A DNA stretch of 64,000 bases from UBA7703 sp963667195 (GTDB taxonomy: Bacteria; Bacillota; Clostridia; Christensenellales; CAG-138), in NCBI GenBank assembly GCA_963667195.1, contig OY762962.1:3187351-3251350 (forward strand), given 5' to 3'. The notes beneath the pieces are model-generated. The model had not been told where the DNA came from. It made no database searches and was given only the letters and a program-made list of their open reading frames with translations. Position numbers and translations under genes: made by a program. This document shows positions 52,865 to 61,796 of the stretch, in pieces (position 1 is the stretch's first letter; each line of letters begins with the position of its first letter).

Positions 52865-53257
52865 TTAGTCCTCGTCCTCTTCGCCGCCGGGGATTTCGAA
52901 CTCGATGGTCTCGTTGCAGTTCGGGCAAATCAGCCCGTCGTCGCTGTCGATCATGTCCTCGTCGAAATACACGGTTTCGCCGCAGTGTGGGCAGACGACC
53001 TCGATGAAATCGTCCTCGTCCAACTCGCCGTCATAGTCTTCGTCGATGGCGGTTTCAATATCGTCCAGCTCATCGTAGATGCCGTCGATGCAATCCGAGA
53101 GATCGTCGATGCTCTCGTCCTGCTCTTCCAGCGCCTCGGCAATCGCGCCAAGGGTTTCGATGATGCCGCGCAGCACCTTATCCGTGCCTTCGTCTTTGAG
53201 CGACAGGCCGTCGGCCAAACCGTCCAGATAAGCAACTTTCTCAGAGATAAAGCTCAT
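52865..53257 (-). CDS. CD1247-like acidic zinc-ribbon protein
   Basis: A 130-residue, strongly acidic protein. The N-terminal half (about 1-75) is helical with the pattern EKVAYLDGLADGLSL seen in clostridial CD1247-type proteins; the C-terminal half has a zinc ribbon with CPHC and CPNC. Function is unknown. It follows efp on the same strand after 54 bp, a neighbourhood conserved in several Clostridia, and ends at an intrinsic terminator. The acidic zinc-ribbon end could contact nucleic-acid-binding proteins, but nothing here shows it. Confidence 0.85.
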   Translation of the reverse strand: MSFISEKVAYLDGLADGLSLKDEGTDKVLRGIIETLGAIAEALEEQDESIDDLSDCIDGIYDELDDIETAIDEDYDGELDEDDFIEVVCPHCGETVYFDEDMIDSDDGLICPNCNETIEFEIPGGEEDED

Positions 53258-53311
53258 AGGTTTCCTCGCCTTTCCGTTCGTTGCCGAACAGCTCTTGTGT
53301 TCTCTTGGACA

Positions 53312-53869
53312 TTATACGCGCTCCATGTATTCACCCGTGCGGGTGTCTACGCGGATGCGGTCGCCTTCGTTGACAAACAGCGGGACGTTGAGCGTATAGC
53401 CGGTCTCCAGCGTCGCGGGCTTGGTGGTGCCCGTCGCGGTGTCGCCGCGCACGCCGGGTTCGGAGTGCGTGATCAGCAGTTCGACGAAGTTCGGCGCTTC
53501 CACGGAGAACGGTGCGCCCTTGAAGAAGCGAATCTTGACGTTCTGATTCTCCACGATGAACGCGATGGCATCTTCCACCTGGTCGTGGTTGAGCGGCAGC
53601 TGTTCGTAGGTCTCGACATCCATGAAGTAATACAGACCGCCGTCTTCATAGAGGTACTGCATTTCCTTGGTCTCGATGTGCGCCGGCGGGTATTTGTCCG
53701 TCGGGTTAAACGTGCGCTCCAGCACCGAGCCGGTCATGACGTTCTTGAGGCGGGTGCGAACAAACGCGGCGCCCTTGCCGGGTTTGACATGCTGAAAATC
53801 GGTGATCTGCCAGACATTCCCGTCGATCTCGAGGGTCATGCCCTTTCTGAATTCGCCTGCACTGATCAT
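53312..53869 (-). CDS. efp: Elongation factor P
   Basis: Translation factor that relieves ribosomes stalled at polyproline stretches, 185 residues. Three beta domains: KOW-like (1-65), and two OB domains. The tip of domain I is HVKPGKGAAF with K32 at the modifiable position, and the C-terminus DRIRVDTRTGEYMERV is canonical. GGAGG precedes the ATG. Its presence fits the Pro/Thr-rich linkers of the VanW and SleB proteins encoded nearby, which would stall ribosomes without it. Confidence 0.97.
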   Translation of the reverse strand: MISAGEFRKGMTLEIDGNVWQITDFQHVKPGKGAAFVRTRLKNVMTGSVLERTFNPTDKYPPAHIETKEMQYLYEDGGLYYFMDVETYEQLPLNHDQVEDAIAFIVENQNVKIRFFKGAPFSVEAPNFVELLITHSEPGVRGDTATGTTKPATLETGYTLNVPLFVNEGDRIRVDTRTGEYMERV

Positions 53870-53964
53870 TTGGTTGTTTCCTCCGTTATTCTGATACTCT
53901 TCGTTTATTCTTACATCATCAGCATCTCACATGCCGAAAACTTCAATTCAAATGCGATCCCGCG

Positions 53965-55032
53965 TCAGATCGTGATGAGCTCTTTCGTCGTGCTCGCGAG
54001 ATTGATATAACCGTCGTCGGTCACCACGCAGCAGTCCTCGATGCGTACACCGCACTTGCCTTCGACATAGATGCCCGGCTCGACCGTGATGGTCATGCCG
54101 CTGAGCAGCGTGTCATTGCTCAGGAACGATGCGCGCGGCGGCTCGTGAATTTCGAGGCCGACGCCGTGTCCCAGCCCGTGACCAAAGTGCTCGCCGTGAC
54201 CCTTTGATGTGATGAAATCCCGCGCAACTGCGTCCAGCGCTTTGCCGTGGATGCCGCTCTTGAGTGCGTTGAGCGCCATCTGCTGGGCGGTCTTGACGAT
54301 TTCGTAGATCTCGCGGCTCTCGTTGTCGATTGCGCCGATGGCAAACGTGCGCGTCATATCCGAATGATAGCCGTTGACCATGCAGCCAAAGTCCGCGGTC
54401 ACGAGATCGCCCTTCTGCATTTTCCGCGTGCCCGGCACCGCGTGCGGCATGGCTCCGTTGGGGCCAGCTGCGATGATGGGATCAAACGACGGCGCTTCGC
54501 TGCCGTTTTTCGCGCAAACGTAGTTGAGCTCCGCCGTGGCTTCCAGCTCGCTCATGCCGGCACCGATGCGGCCGAGCCACTCGGTAAAGCTCTTGTCCGC
54601 GATGCTCTGGGCGGCCTGCAGGCTCACGACCTCATCGGCGGATTTATACATCCGGGGCAGCGAAATCTCCGTCCCGAAAGGAACCCACTCGACAGGCATC
54701 GCTTCGTAGGCGCGGAAGCTATTCACCGTCAAATAGCCGTCTTCAAACGCAACGCGCTTGCAGCCATCCGCCTCCAGGAACTTGCGGATGTAATCCAGCT
54801 GCTCCGTAAAGATGGTTTCGGCAACTTCGCAAAGGCCCTTTGTCTGTGCCTTTGCCTGAATCGTATACCGGAAGTCGGTGACAAGATAGGCGTTTTTCTG
54901 CGTGACAAGAAAGATGCCGTCCGAGCTGGTGAACCCCGAATAATATCGGATGTTGACACCGCTGGTGATCAATGCCGCGTCGATGGACGAGGCGGCAAGG
55001 CTTTTGCGTAATGCTTCAATTCTCTGTTTCAT
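53965..55032 (-). CDS. Xaa-Pro aminopeptidase/dipeptidase (M24)
   Basis: A cytoplasmic M24 peptidase of 355 residues that removes residues before proline. An N-terminal creatinase-like domain (1-125) precedes the pita-bread catalytic domain, where the five metal ligands are in VTADFG, YHSDMTR, GHGLGHGVGLEIHE, VEPGIY and VRIEDC. The ATG at 55032 has no ribosome site and lies 8 nt after a TAAAAT box, so the mRNA may be leaderless. Positioned next to efp as in many Firmicutes. Confidence 0.93.
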   Translation of the reverse strand: MKQRIEALRKSLAASSIDAALITSGVNIRYYSGFTSSDGIFLVTQKNAYLVTDFRYTIQAKAQTKGLCEVAETIFTEQLDYIRKFLEADGCKRVAFEDGYLTVNSFRAYEAMPVEWVPFGTEISLPRMYKSADEVVSLQAAQSIADKSFTEWLGRIGAGMSELEATAELNYVCAKNGSEAPSFDPIIAAGPNGAMPHAVPGTRKMQKGDLVTADFGCMVNGYHSDMTRTFAIGAIDNESREIYEIVKTAQQMALNALKSGIHGKALDAVARDFITSKGHGEHFGHGLGHGVGLEIHEPPRASFLSNDTLLSGMTITVEPGIYVEGKCGVRIEDCCVVTDDGYINLASTTKELITI

Positions 55033-55040
55033 ACGGAGTT

Positions 55041-55069
55041 ATTTTAACACAGATGTCTTGTTCGGGCAA
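55041..55069 (-). promoter_or_regulatory. Promoter of the M24 peptidase, 8 nt before its ATG
   Basis: Minus-strand TTGCCC (55069-55064), 17 bp, TAAAAT (55046-55041). The transcription start would fall one or two bases before the ATG at 55032. Confidence 0.65.
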
Positions 55070-55125
55070 CAAGAAACCAAAGAAACGCAGAATTGGAGAA
55101 AAACCGGATCGATCGCACAAAAAAG

Positions 55126-55150
55126 CTCCGGCGTTTGTTACGCGCCGGAG
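55126..55150 (-). terminator. Intrinsic terminator of rnjA-ylbF-mltG
   Basis: CTCCGGCG and CGCCGGAG with a 9-nt loop; CTTTTTTT follows on the minus strand, 14 bp after the mltG stop. Confidence 0.9.
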
Positions 55151-55163
55151 ACAAGTATGTCGT

Positions 55164-56327
55164 TTAGCCCCAATACTGCTGGAACTTTTCCACGTTTTGC
55201 AGATGCTCTTCGTAGGTTTTTGCAAACACCAGCGCGCTGGTTTCCTTCGGGTTCTGGTTGCAGAAGTAAAGGTAGCCATCCGCGAGGAACTGCTCGTTGG
55301 GGTACAACGCCGCCTCGATTGCCGCCTTGCCGGGGTTGCAGACCGGGCCTACCGGAAGCCCCTTGTGCTGATAGGTGTTGTAGAGCGACTCCGTCGCCTG
55401 CTCCTGCGCGTTAAAGACGTATTTCGTCACGCCCAGCGCATAGGACAAACTCGCGCAGCTCTGCAGCGGCATATCCTGCTTCATGCGGTTTTGGAACACC
55501 GCCGAAACCTTCGCAAAATCGTCCGGGGCTGCCGCCTCGCGCTCGATGAGCGAAGCCAGCGTCACCACCTGATCCATCGTCATGCCGAGTTGCTGCGCGC
55601 GCGCGATGTAATCCTCCGAAAACACCTCGTTGAAGCGGTTGAGCATCTTGATGAGAATTGTGTCCACGCTCGCGTCCGCATATACCTCATACGTATCCGG
55701 GAAGAGATAGCCTTCCAAGAGGTACGTGCGGGAAGCCGCGTTTGCGGTAGCGCCCGCGTCCGCGATGAAGGCAAAGTTCGCGAACGACTCTCCCTTCCGC
55801 GCGATGCTCAGGAGATCCTCCTCGTTCTTGATGAGGCCTTTCTCCATCAGCACCTTTGCGATGCTTTGTATCGTGTAGCCCTCGGGAATCGTGAACTTGA
55901 CCGTCGCCTTCGCGGGATTTCCTTCGCAAATCGTCTCCACGATCTGCTTGATGCTCATATTTTTGCTCAGGACATAGGTGCCCGCCTTGAGGCTGTTCGC
56001 CTTGCCCACAAAGTCCACGTAAACCTTAAACGCCGCGGTGCTGGAGATCAGCCCGTCCTTGTCGTAGCCGCAGGCGCCGTAGAGAATGCGCGCGATGCTG
56101 CTCGCGGACGAGGAAGCGGGAATCGTAACCTCGATGGGCGTTGCGTCGTTTCTATCCACCGGCTCGATATACTTGGAGAGCACATAGTTTACCGTCGTCC
56201 GCGCGAGCAGAAACACGACGACAAGGCTCACCAGCAGCACCACAGCCGGGCGGATGCTGAGCCAGAATCGCCGCATGCGCTTCTGCTGTCTCGTGTATCG
56301 TTTTTCCGGTTTCTCGTTCATTGGCAT
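55164..56327 (-). CDS. mltG: Endolytic transglycosylase MltG
   Basis: Membrane-bound lytic transglycosylase that cuts nascent glycan strands and sets their length, 387 residues. A basic cytoplasmic tail (1-30), one membrane helix (about 31-50) and a LysM-like then YceG catalytic domain follow; the catalytic glutamate is in VTLASLIEREA, with the downstream QNRMKQDMPLQSCASLSYALG and GLPVGPVCNPGKAAIEAALYP blocks intact. It is the last gene of the rnjA-ylbF-mltG run, 53 bp after ylbF. Confidence 0.95.
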   Translation of the reverse strand: MPMNEKPEKRYTRQQKRMRRFWLSIRPAVVLLVSLVVVFLLARTTVNYVLSKYIEPVDRNDATPIEVTIPASSSASSIARILYGACGYDKDGLISSTAAFKVYVDFVGKANSLKAGTYVLSKNMSIKQIVETICEGNPAKATVKFTIPEGYTIQSIAKVLMEKGLIKNEEDLLSIARKGESFANFAFIADAGATANAASRTYLLEGYLFPDTYEVYADASVDTILIKMLNRFNEVFSEDYIARAQQLGMTMDQVVTLASLIEREAAAPDDFAKVSAVFQNRMKQDMPLQSCASLSYALGVTKYVFNAQEQATESLYNTYQHKGLPVGPVCNPGKAAIEAALYPNEQFLADGYLYFCNQNPKETSALVFAKTYEEHLQNVEKFQQYWG

Positions 56328-56380
56328 TGTATCACTTTCCTGTATCTGGTGTTCTTATTCTCTTATCTCGGTTGTTGCGC

Positions 56381-56722
56381 TTACGATTCGAGTGCTCCAA
56401 GGTCGATGTCTACGGCCTCGGCAAGAATCTTGTAGACGTCTCCTACCATGCGCTTGAGCCGAAACTCCGCCATCAGGTAGGCGGAAGCGTCCGCGTCAAA
56501 CTGGAGCAGTTCGCCGATCTTTTGCAGTTTTTTGAGCGATTCGCTCTCCCGATCCCCCGCGATCATCGCGGCCTGCGCCTGAATCTGGAGCTTGTTGTAT
56601 TCGTCGATGAGCGCGCGGGTTGTGTTGTTCTCCATAGCTCGCGCCTTCACCGCGGTGTATTCGCGGTATTCCACGCTGTTTTTCAACTCGTTCGCGAGAA
56701 CCTTTGCGGTATCGTAGACCAT
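56381..56722 (-). CDS. YlbF/YmcA-family (DUF964) protein
   Basis: A 113-residue, all-helical protein of the YlbF family. In Bacillus subtilis family members (YlbF, YmcA with YaaT) form a complex that steers RNase Y cleavage. Here it is encoded 10 bp after the RNase J gene, which suggests a role in RNA turnover by neighbourhood. No cysteines are present, so it would not carry the Fe-S clusters of that complex. GGGGGAAG precedes the ATG at 56722. Confidence 0.85.
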   Translation of the reverse strand: MVYDTAKVLANELKNSVEYREYTAVKARAMENNTTRALIDEYNKLQIQAQAAMIAGDRESESLKKLQKIGELLQFDADASAYLMAEFRLKRMVGDVYKILAEAVDIDLGALES

Positions 56723-56732
56723 GCTTCCCCCG

Positions 56733-58379
56733 TTATATCTCAATGATGATCGGCATGATCATCGGCGTTCTCTTTGTGCGGTTTTTGAGGAACGACTTGA
56801 GCGAATTCTTCACGCCCGCTTTGATGTTTGCGTAATCGCTGCGATCCGCTCCCTCAAACTTGCGCGTTTCCTTCACGAGCAGTGCCTTGATGTCCGCAAT
56901 CAGCTCCTCGCTGTCGCGCATGTACACAAATCCGCGGGAGACGATCTCCGGCGCCGCCAGCATGCGGCCTGTCTCGCTGTCGAGCGTGAGCACCACGACG
57001 ACAAGGCCGTCCTGCGAGAGCGTCTTGCGATCTTTGAGCACCACGTCGTCGATATCCCCGATTCCGTCCACCATGACGGCGCCAGAGGTGACAGAGCCTG
57101 CCTTCTTGCCGCCGCGCTGGGTGAGCTCGATGACATCTCCGCAGTCCGCGATAAACGTGTTTTCCGCGGGTACGCCCATCTCCTCCGCGAGCTTTCCGTG
57201 CATCATCAGGTGCCGATACTCGCCGTGAACGGGAATGAAGAACTTGGGGCGCGTGAGCTCCATCATCAGCCGGAGCTCTTCGCGGCAGGCGTGACCGGAA
57301 ACGTGAACGTCCGCCATGCGGTTGTAGATGACCTGCGCGCCCTTCTGATAGAGCTGGTTGATGACGCGCGAAACGCCGACTTCGTTGCCCGGAATGGCCG
57401 ATGCGGATATGATCACCGTGTCGCCCTTGCCGATGTTCAGGCGGTGCGTCGCGGTCGCCATGCGGAACAGCCCGCTCATGGGCTCGCCTTGACTGCCGGT
57501 GGTGATCACGCAGATCTGGTCGTCGCGGTAGCGTTTGAGCTGGTCAACCTTGACGATGCTCTCCGGCGGAATCTTCAGGTAGCCAAGCCGCATTGCTATC
57601 TGGACGACCTGCTCCATGCTCCTGCCCTGGAAGCAGATCACGCGACCATGGTTGACCGCCACATCCGCCACCTGCTGGATGCGGTACACGTTGCTGGCAA
57701 AGGAGGCAACAATGATGCGCCCCTCCGCCACGTCGAAATAGTATTCAAACGTCTTGCCGATCTCTTTTTCGCTTTGCGTGTGCCCCGGGCTTTCGATGTT
57801 GGTGCTGTCGCTCATCAGCGCGAGCACGCCGCGCGCACCGTAGTGCGCAAAACGGATGATATCGATGGGTTCGCCATCGATCGGCGTAAAGTCCACCTTG
57901 AAGTCGCCCGTGTGAATCACGGTGCCGATGGGCGTGTTGATCGCGAGCGCGACGGCTCCCGCGATGGAGTGTCCGGTCTTGATGAACTCCACCTTGAAGC
58001 AGCCGAGTTCGACTGTATCGCCGGGCTTTACGACCGTGAGTTTCTTATTGGTAACGCGCGCTTCCTCCAACTTGTGCTCGATGAGCGCAATCGTAAACGC
58101 GGTTCCGTAGACGGGCACGTCGAACTCGTTGAGCGCATACGGCAGCGCGCCGATGTGGTCCTCGTGTCCGTGGGTTATCATAAATCCTTTGAATTTTGCG
58201 CGGTTTTCCCTTAGATAGGTCATGTCCGGTATGACGACATCGATGCCGGGCATATCATCGTCCGGAAAGCTGATGCCGCAATCGACAACGATCATGTCGT
58301 TGCCGTATTCAAATACGGTCATGTTCTTTCCGATTTCGCCCAAGCCGCCGAGCGGAATGATCTTTAGTTTGCTTGCCAT
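56733..58379 (-). CDS. rnj: Ribonuclease J
   Basis: A 548-residue exo/endoribonuclease with beta-CASP metallo-beta-lactamase fold, central to mRNA decay and 16S rRNA maturation in Firmicutes. The zinc motif is H70-G-H72-E-D74-H75; GGLGEIGKNM opens the protein, DSTNIESPGHTQSE and GSQGEPMSG lie in the beta-CASP part and HVSGHACREEL and PVHGEYRHL supply later ligands. The ATG at 58379 follows a leader of about 135 nt with two hairpins. First gene of the rnj-ylbF-mltG unit. Confidence 0.96.
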   Translation of the reverse strand: MASKLKIIPLGGLGEIGKNMTVFEYGNDMIVVDCGISFPDDDMPGIDVVIPDMTYLRENRAKFKGFMITHGHEDHIGALPYALNEFDVPVYGTAFTIALIEHKLEEARVTNKKLTVVKPGDTVELGCFKVEFIKTGHSIAGAVALAINTPIGTVIHTGDFKVDFTPIDGEPIDIIRFAHYGARGVLALMSDSTNIESPGHTQSEKEIGKTFEYYFDVAEGRIIVASFASNVYRIQQVADVAVNHGRVICFQGRSMEQVVQIAMRLGYLKIPPESIVKVDQLKRYRDDQICVITTGSQGEPMSGLFRMATATHRLNIGKGDTVIISASAIPGNEVGVSRVINQLYQKGAQVIYNRMADVHVSGHACREELRLMMELTRPKFFIPVHGEYRHLMMHGKLAEEMGVPAENTFIADCGDVIELTQRGGKKAGSVTSGAVMVDGIGDIDDVVLKDRKTLSQDGLVVVVLTLDSETGRMLAAPEIVSRGFVYMRDSEELIADIKALLVKETRKFEGADRSDYANIKAGVKNSLKSFLKNRTKRTPMIMPIIIEI

Positions 58380-58445
58380 GTTATTTCCCCAATTTCCTTC
58401 TGTTTTCCCTTTAAAAATATCCCCTGTTGTTTCCGTTTTTTAAGC

Positions 58446-58465
58446 GGCGAAAGTCTTCCTTCGCC
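58446..58465 (-). promoter_or_regulatory. Hairpin in the RNase J leader
   Basis: GGCGAA and TTCGCC form a small stem in the leader about 70 nt before the RNase J ATG. A second hairpin (around 58484-58505, GAGCCGC with GCGGTTT) lies next to the 5' end of the predicted transcript. Confidence 0.45.
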
Positions 58466-58523
58466 GTAATCTTCTGATTGACACACAAAGAAACCGCGAC
58501 GCGGCTCTTTTCTTACAAGAAAG

Positions 58524-58552
58524 AGTATAGTGTATTTTTGCCCGCGCTCCAA
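58524..58552 (-). promoter_or_regulatory. Promoter of the RNase J operon
   Basis: Minus-strand TTGGAG (58552-58547), 17 bp, TATACT (58529-58524). Confidence 0.68.
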
Positions 58553-58630
58553 CCTGTTTTTTATACGCAAGCTAAAAGCGGGTGATGTTCGTGTTTGAAT
58601 CATGCAGCCTCGAATTTGCCGATGCATGCC

Positions 58631-59584
58631 TTAGCTGTAAAAATCGTTCCCGCCGAATGTGCCGTAAAAGGTGCGGGTTCCCCATGTTTTGTCGGTTGCG
58701 CTGCTTCGGAACGACATCACGTTGGTCGGAAGCAGACGGTTTCCGTTGTTGAATACGTCGTTGGCGTAGCCAATCACGCTGTCTGGCACGGTCTTGGTCA
58801 AAAAGTCGCTGCGGCCTACCACCGAGAACTGGCTTTTTTGATACACAACGTCATAGACGCTTCCCGGCCATCTGCCCGATTCCACGCGGTTGAGAATCAC
58901 GCACAGCACCGCGCGATAGCCGTCCTCCGACCTTCCGGATTCAAAGTAGGCAACGCGCGCCGCAAGCAGCACATCTTCTCCGCTGTATGGCCCGCTGACA
59001 TCCGGCACCGCCTGAGAGGAGGTTTGAACCGGCGTCGCGGTCGGTACCGCGGTGGGCTCTGGAGTCACGGCAAACGTCGTTTCCGGCGCGGCGGTTGGCG
59101 CGGGCTTCGGCGTAGCCGTCGGTTTCGGCGTGCTGGTCACCTTGGGTGTGCTTGCGGTTTTACTCGTTGGTTTCGCGGTTGGTTTTGCTGTCGGCTCCTC
59201 GGTTGGTAGCGGGGTTGGAGACGGCGTCGGGCTGGGAGTCGGCGTCGGGGTTGGCGGCGGCGCGGTCGGCACCGGCGTCGGCGTGAGCGGAATTGTCGGC
59301 GTCGGGTCGACGCCCTCCAGCACGCGAAGGCTGACGCCGTCCTGCGTCAAAATCGATCCGTCCGGTTGCACTTGGCCCTCGTTTTGTGAAACGATGGTCA
59401 CATCGTATGCGGGGCCTGCCGTGCTGGCGGGATCGGCAAACGCGACGACCTGCGGGATCGGCGTCGGCGTAGCCAACGTGACATCAAGCGTCTGCACCGC
59501 CGCCTCTTCGCAGCCAATCAGCAGCGAGAAGGAGGCGGCGGCCAGAATCGTGAGCACAGTTGTTGTCACGCGTCGTTTCGTCAA
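58631..59584 (-). CDS. SleB/CwlJ-type cell wall hydrolase, probable lipoprotein
   Basis: A 317-residue exported protein. A signal sequence with possible lipobox LLIGC (about residue 25) is followed by about 55 residues, then a Pro/Thr repeat linker (about 92-190, PTPTPTPSPTPSPTP and TAKPTAKPTSKTAS), and a C-terminal hydrolase_2 domain (about 203-317) with LAARVAYFESGRSEDGYRAV, where E is the expected catalytic acid, and AVLCVILNRVESGRWP. SleB proteins are spore-cortex lytic enzymes in sporeformers, but similar domains serve vegetative wall turnover. Start codon is TTG at 59584 with GAAGG upstream. Confidence 0.88.
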   Translation of the reverse strand: MTKRRVTTTVLTILAAASFSLLIGCEEAAVQTLDVTLATPTPIPQVVAFADPASTAGPAYDVTIVSQNEGQVQPDGSILTQDGVSLRVLEGVDPTPTIPLTPTPVPTAPPPTPTPTPSPTPSPTPLPTEEPTAKPTAKPTSKTASTPKVTSTPKPTATPKPAPTAAPETTFAVTPEPTAVPTATPVQTSSQAVPDVSGPYSGEDVLLAARVAYFESGRSEDGYRAVLCVILNRVESGRWPGSVYDVVYQKSQFSVVGRSDFLTKTVPDSVIGYANDVFNNGNRLLPTNVMSFRSSATDKTWGTRTFYGTFGGNDFYS

Positions 59585-59609
59585 ATACCTTCGTTCCTTC
59601 GCATTTGAT

Positions 59610-59638
59610 TTCGGACGTTGCGGTTTGCTCCGTCCGAA
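59610..59638 (-). repeat. Inverted repeat between hslU and the SleB gene
   Basis: TTCGGACG and CGTCCGAA, perfect 8-bp arms around 12-13 nt. No T run follows on the minus strand, so termination of hslU here would be weak; it may also protect the hslVU mRNA 3' end. Confidence 0.5.
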
Positions 59639-59646
59639 TCGACCTG

Positions 59647-61035
<1,389 letters not shown>

Positions 61036-61039
61036 ATGC

Positions 61040-61573
61040 TTATACCTCCTCCACCGTGATGTTGCCGTTGGTGAACACGCAGATTTCGCCCGCGATGCGG
61101 AGCGCCTTTTCGGCGATCTCCGGTGCGGAGAGATCCGAGTTTGCCTTGAGCGCTTTTGCCGCGGCGAGGGCGTACATACCGCCGGAGCCGATGGCCGCGA
61201 TGCCGTCGTCCGGGTCGATGACCTCGCCCGTGCCAGAGACGATCAGCAGGTCCTCTTTGTTGGCGACGATGAGCAGCGCCTCCAGCTTATGCATGATCTT
61301 GTCGCTTCTCCAGTCCTGCGCGAGCGAGACCGCCGCGCGGGTCAGGTTTCCGCTGTATTGTTCAAGTTTTTTTTCAAACCGTTCGCAGAGCGAGAATGCA
61401 TCCGCAACCGATCCCGCAAAGCCGACCACGACCTGGTCGTGATAGAGCCTGCGCACCTTTTTCGCCGTCGCTTTCATGATGACGGACTCGCTCATGGTTA
61501 CCTGGCCATCGCCGGCAACCGCAATTTTGCCGTCCTTACGAACGGCGATTATCGTCGTACCCCTGAGTTCCAA
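61040..61573 (-). CDS. hslV: ATP-dependent protease peptidase subunit HslV
   Basis: Proteasome-like threonine protease, 177 residues. The catalytic threonine is T6 in RGTTIIAVRKDGKIAVAGDGQVT (only part needed: GTTIIAVR), so a five-residue propeptide must be removed, as in other clostridial HslV. FAGSVADAFSL and DDGIAAIGSGGMYALAAA are the other conserved blocks. The start is TTG at 61573 with AGGAGG upstream. A candidate operator palindrome and extended -10 lie 45-75 bp before it. Confidence 0.96.
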   Translation of the reverse strand: MELRGTTIIAVRKDGKIAVAGDGQVTMSESVIMKATAKKVRRLYHDQVVVGFAGSVADAFSLCERFEKKLEQYSGNLTRAAVSLAQDWRSDKIMHKLEALLIVANKEDLLIVSGTGEVIDPDDGIAAIGSGGMYALAAAKALKANSDLSAPEIAEKALRIAGEICVFTNGNITVEEV

Positions 61574-61616
61574 TCAGGTTATCCTCCTATATCTTCGCCC
61601 GTGTGATTTGCACAGG

Positions 61617-61633
61617 CAGGTAGATTCTACCTG
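61617..61633. promoter_or_regulatory. Palindrome at the hslVU transcription start
   Basis: CAGGTAGA-T-TCTACCTG, perfect 8-bp arms with 1 bp between, 7 bp after the candidate -10 box. It does not resemble CtsR or CIRCE sites. Confidence 0.6.
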
Positions 61634-61639
61634 AATACC

Positions 61640-61648
61640 ATACTAGCA
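61640..61648 (-). promoter_or_regulatory. Extended -10 promoter of hslVU
   Basis: Minus strand TGC-TAGTAT (61648-61640), no good -35. A GC-rich stem (GCGGGC with GCCCGC, about 61652-61670) just upstream could end trmFO transcripts. Confidence 0.5.
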
Positions 61649-61691
61649 CAAAGCGGGCGCATTCGCCCGCATTCGTGTATTCGTTTTCAAT

Positions 61692-61779
61692 TCTTTCACG
61701 AATTTTCTATCATTAGAGATTTTTTGCCGCAGATGATCAAATACAGTCTTTCACGAATTTTTTAACATTACAGATTTAT
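61692..61779. repeat. Imperfect tandem duplication, period 55 bp
   Basis: TCTTTCACGAATTTT begins at 61692 and again at 61747, and similarity continues with gaps (CATTAGAGATTTTTTG versus CATTACAGATTTATTG, then GATGATC versus GATTGATC). The second copy runs up to the trmFO stop. Confidence 0.8.
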
Positions 61780-61796
61780 TGTCTCGATTGATCGAT

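Noticed and set aside
58900..59320. Pro/Thr codon repeats as a DNA-level satellite or CRISPR-like array
   Set aside because: The repeats are short, in frame and encode a PTP linker; there are no regular spacers. No CRISPR array was seen anywhere in the window.
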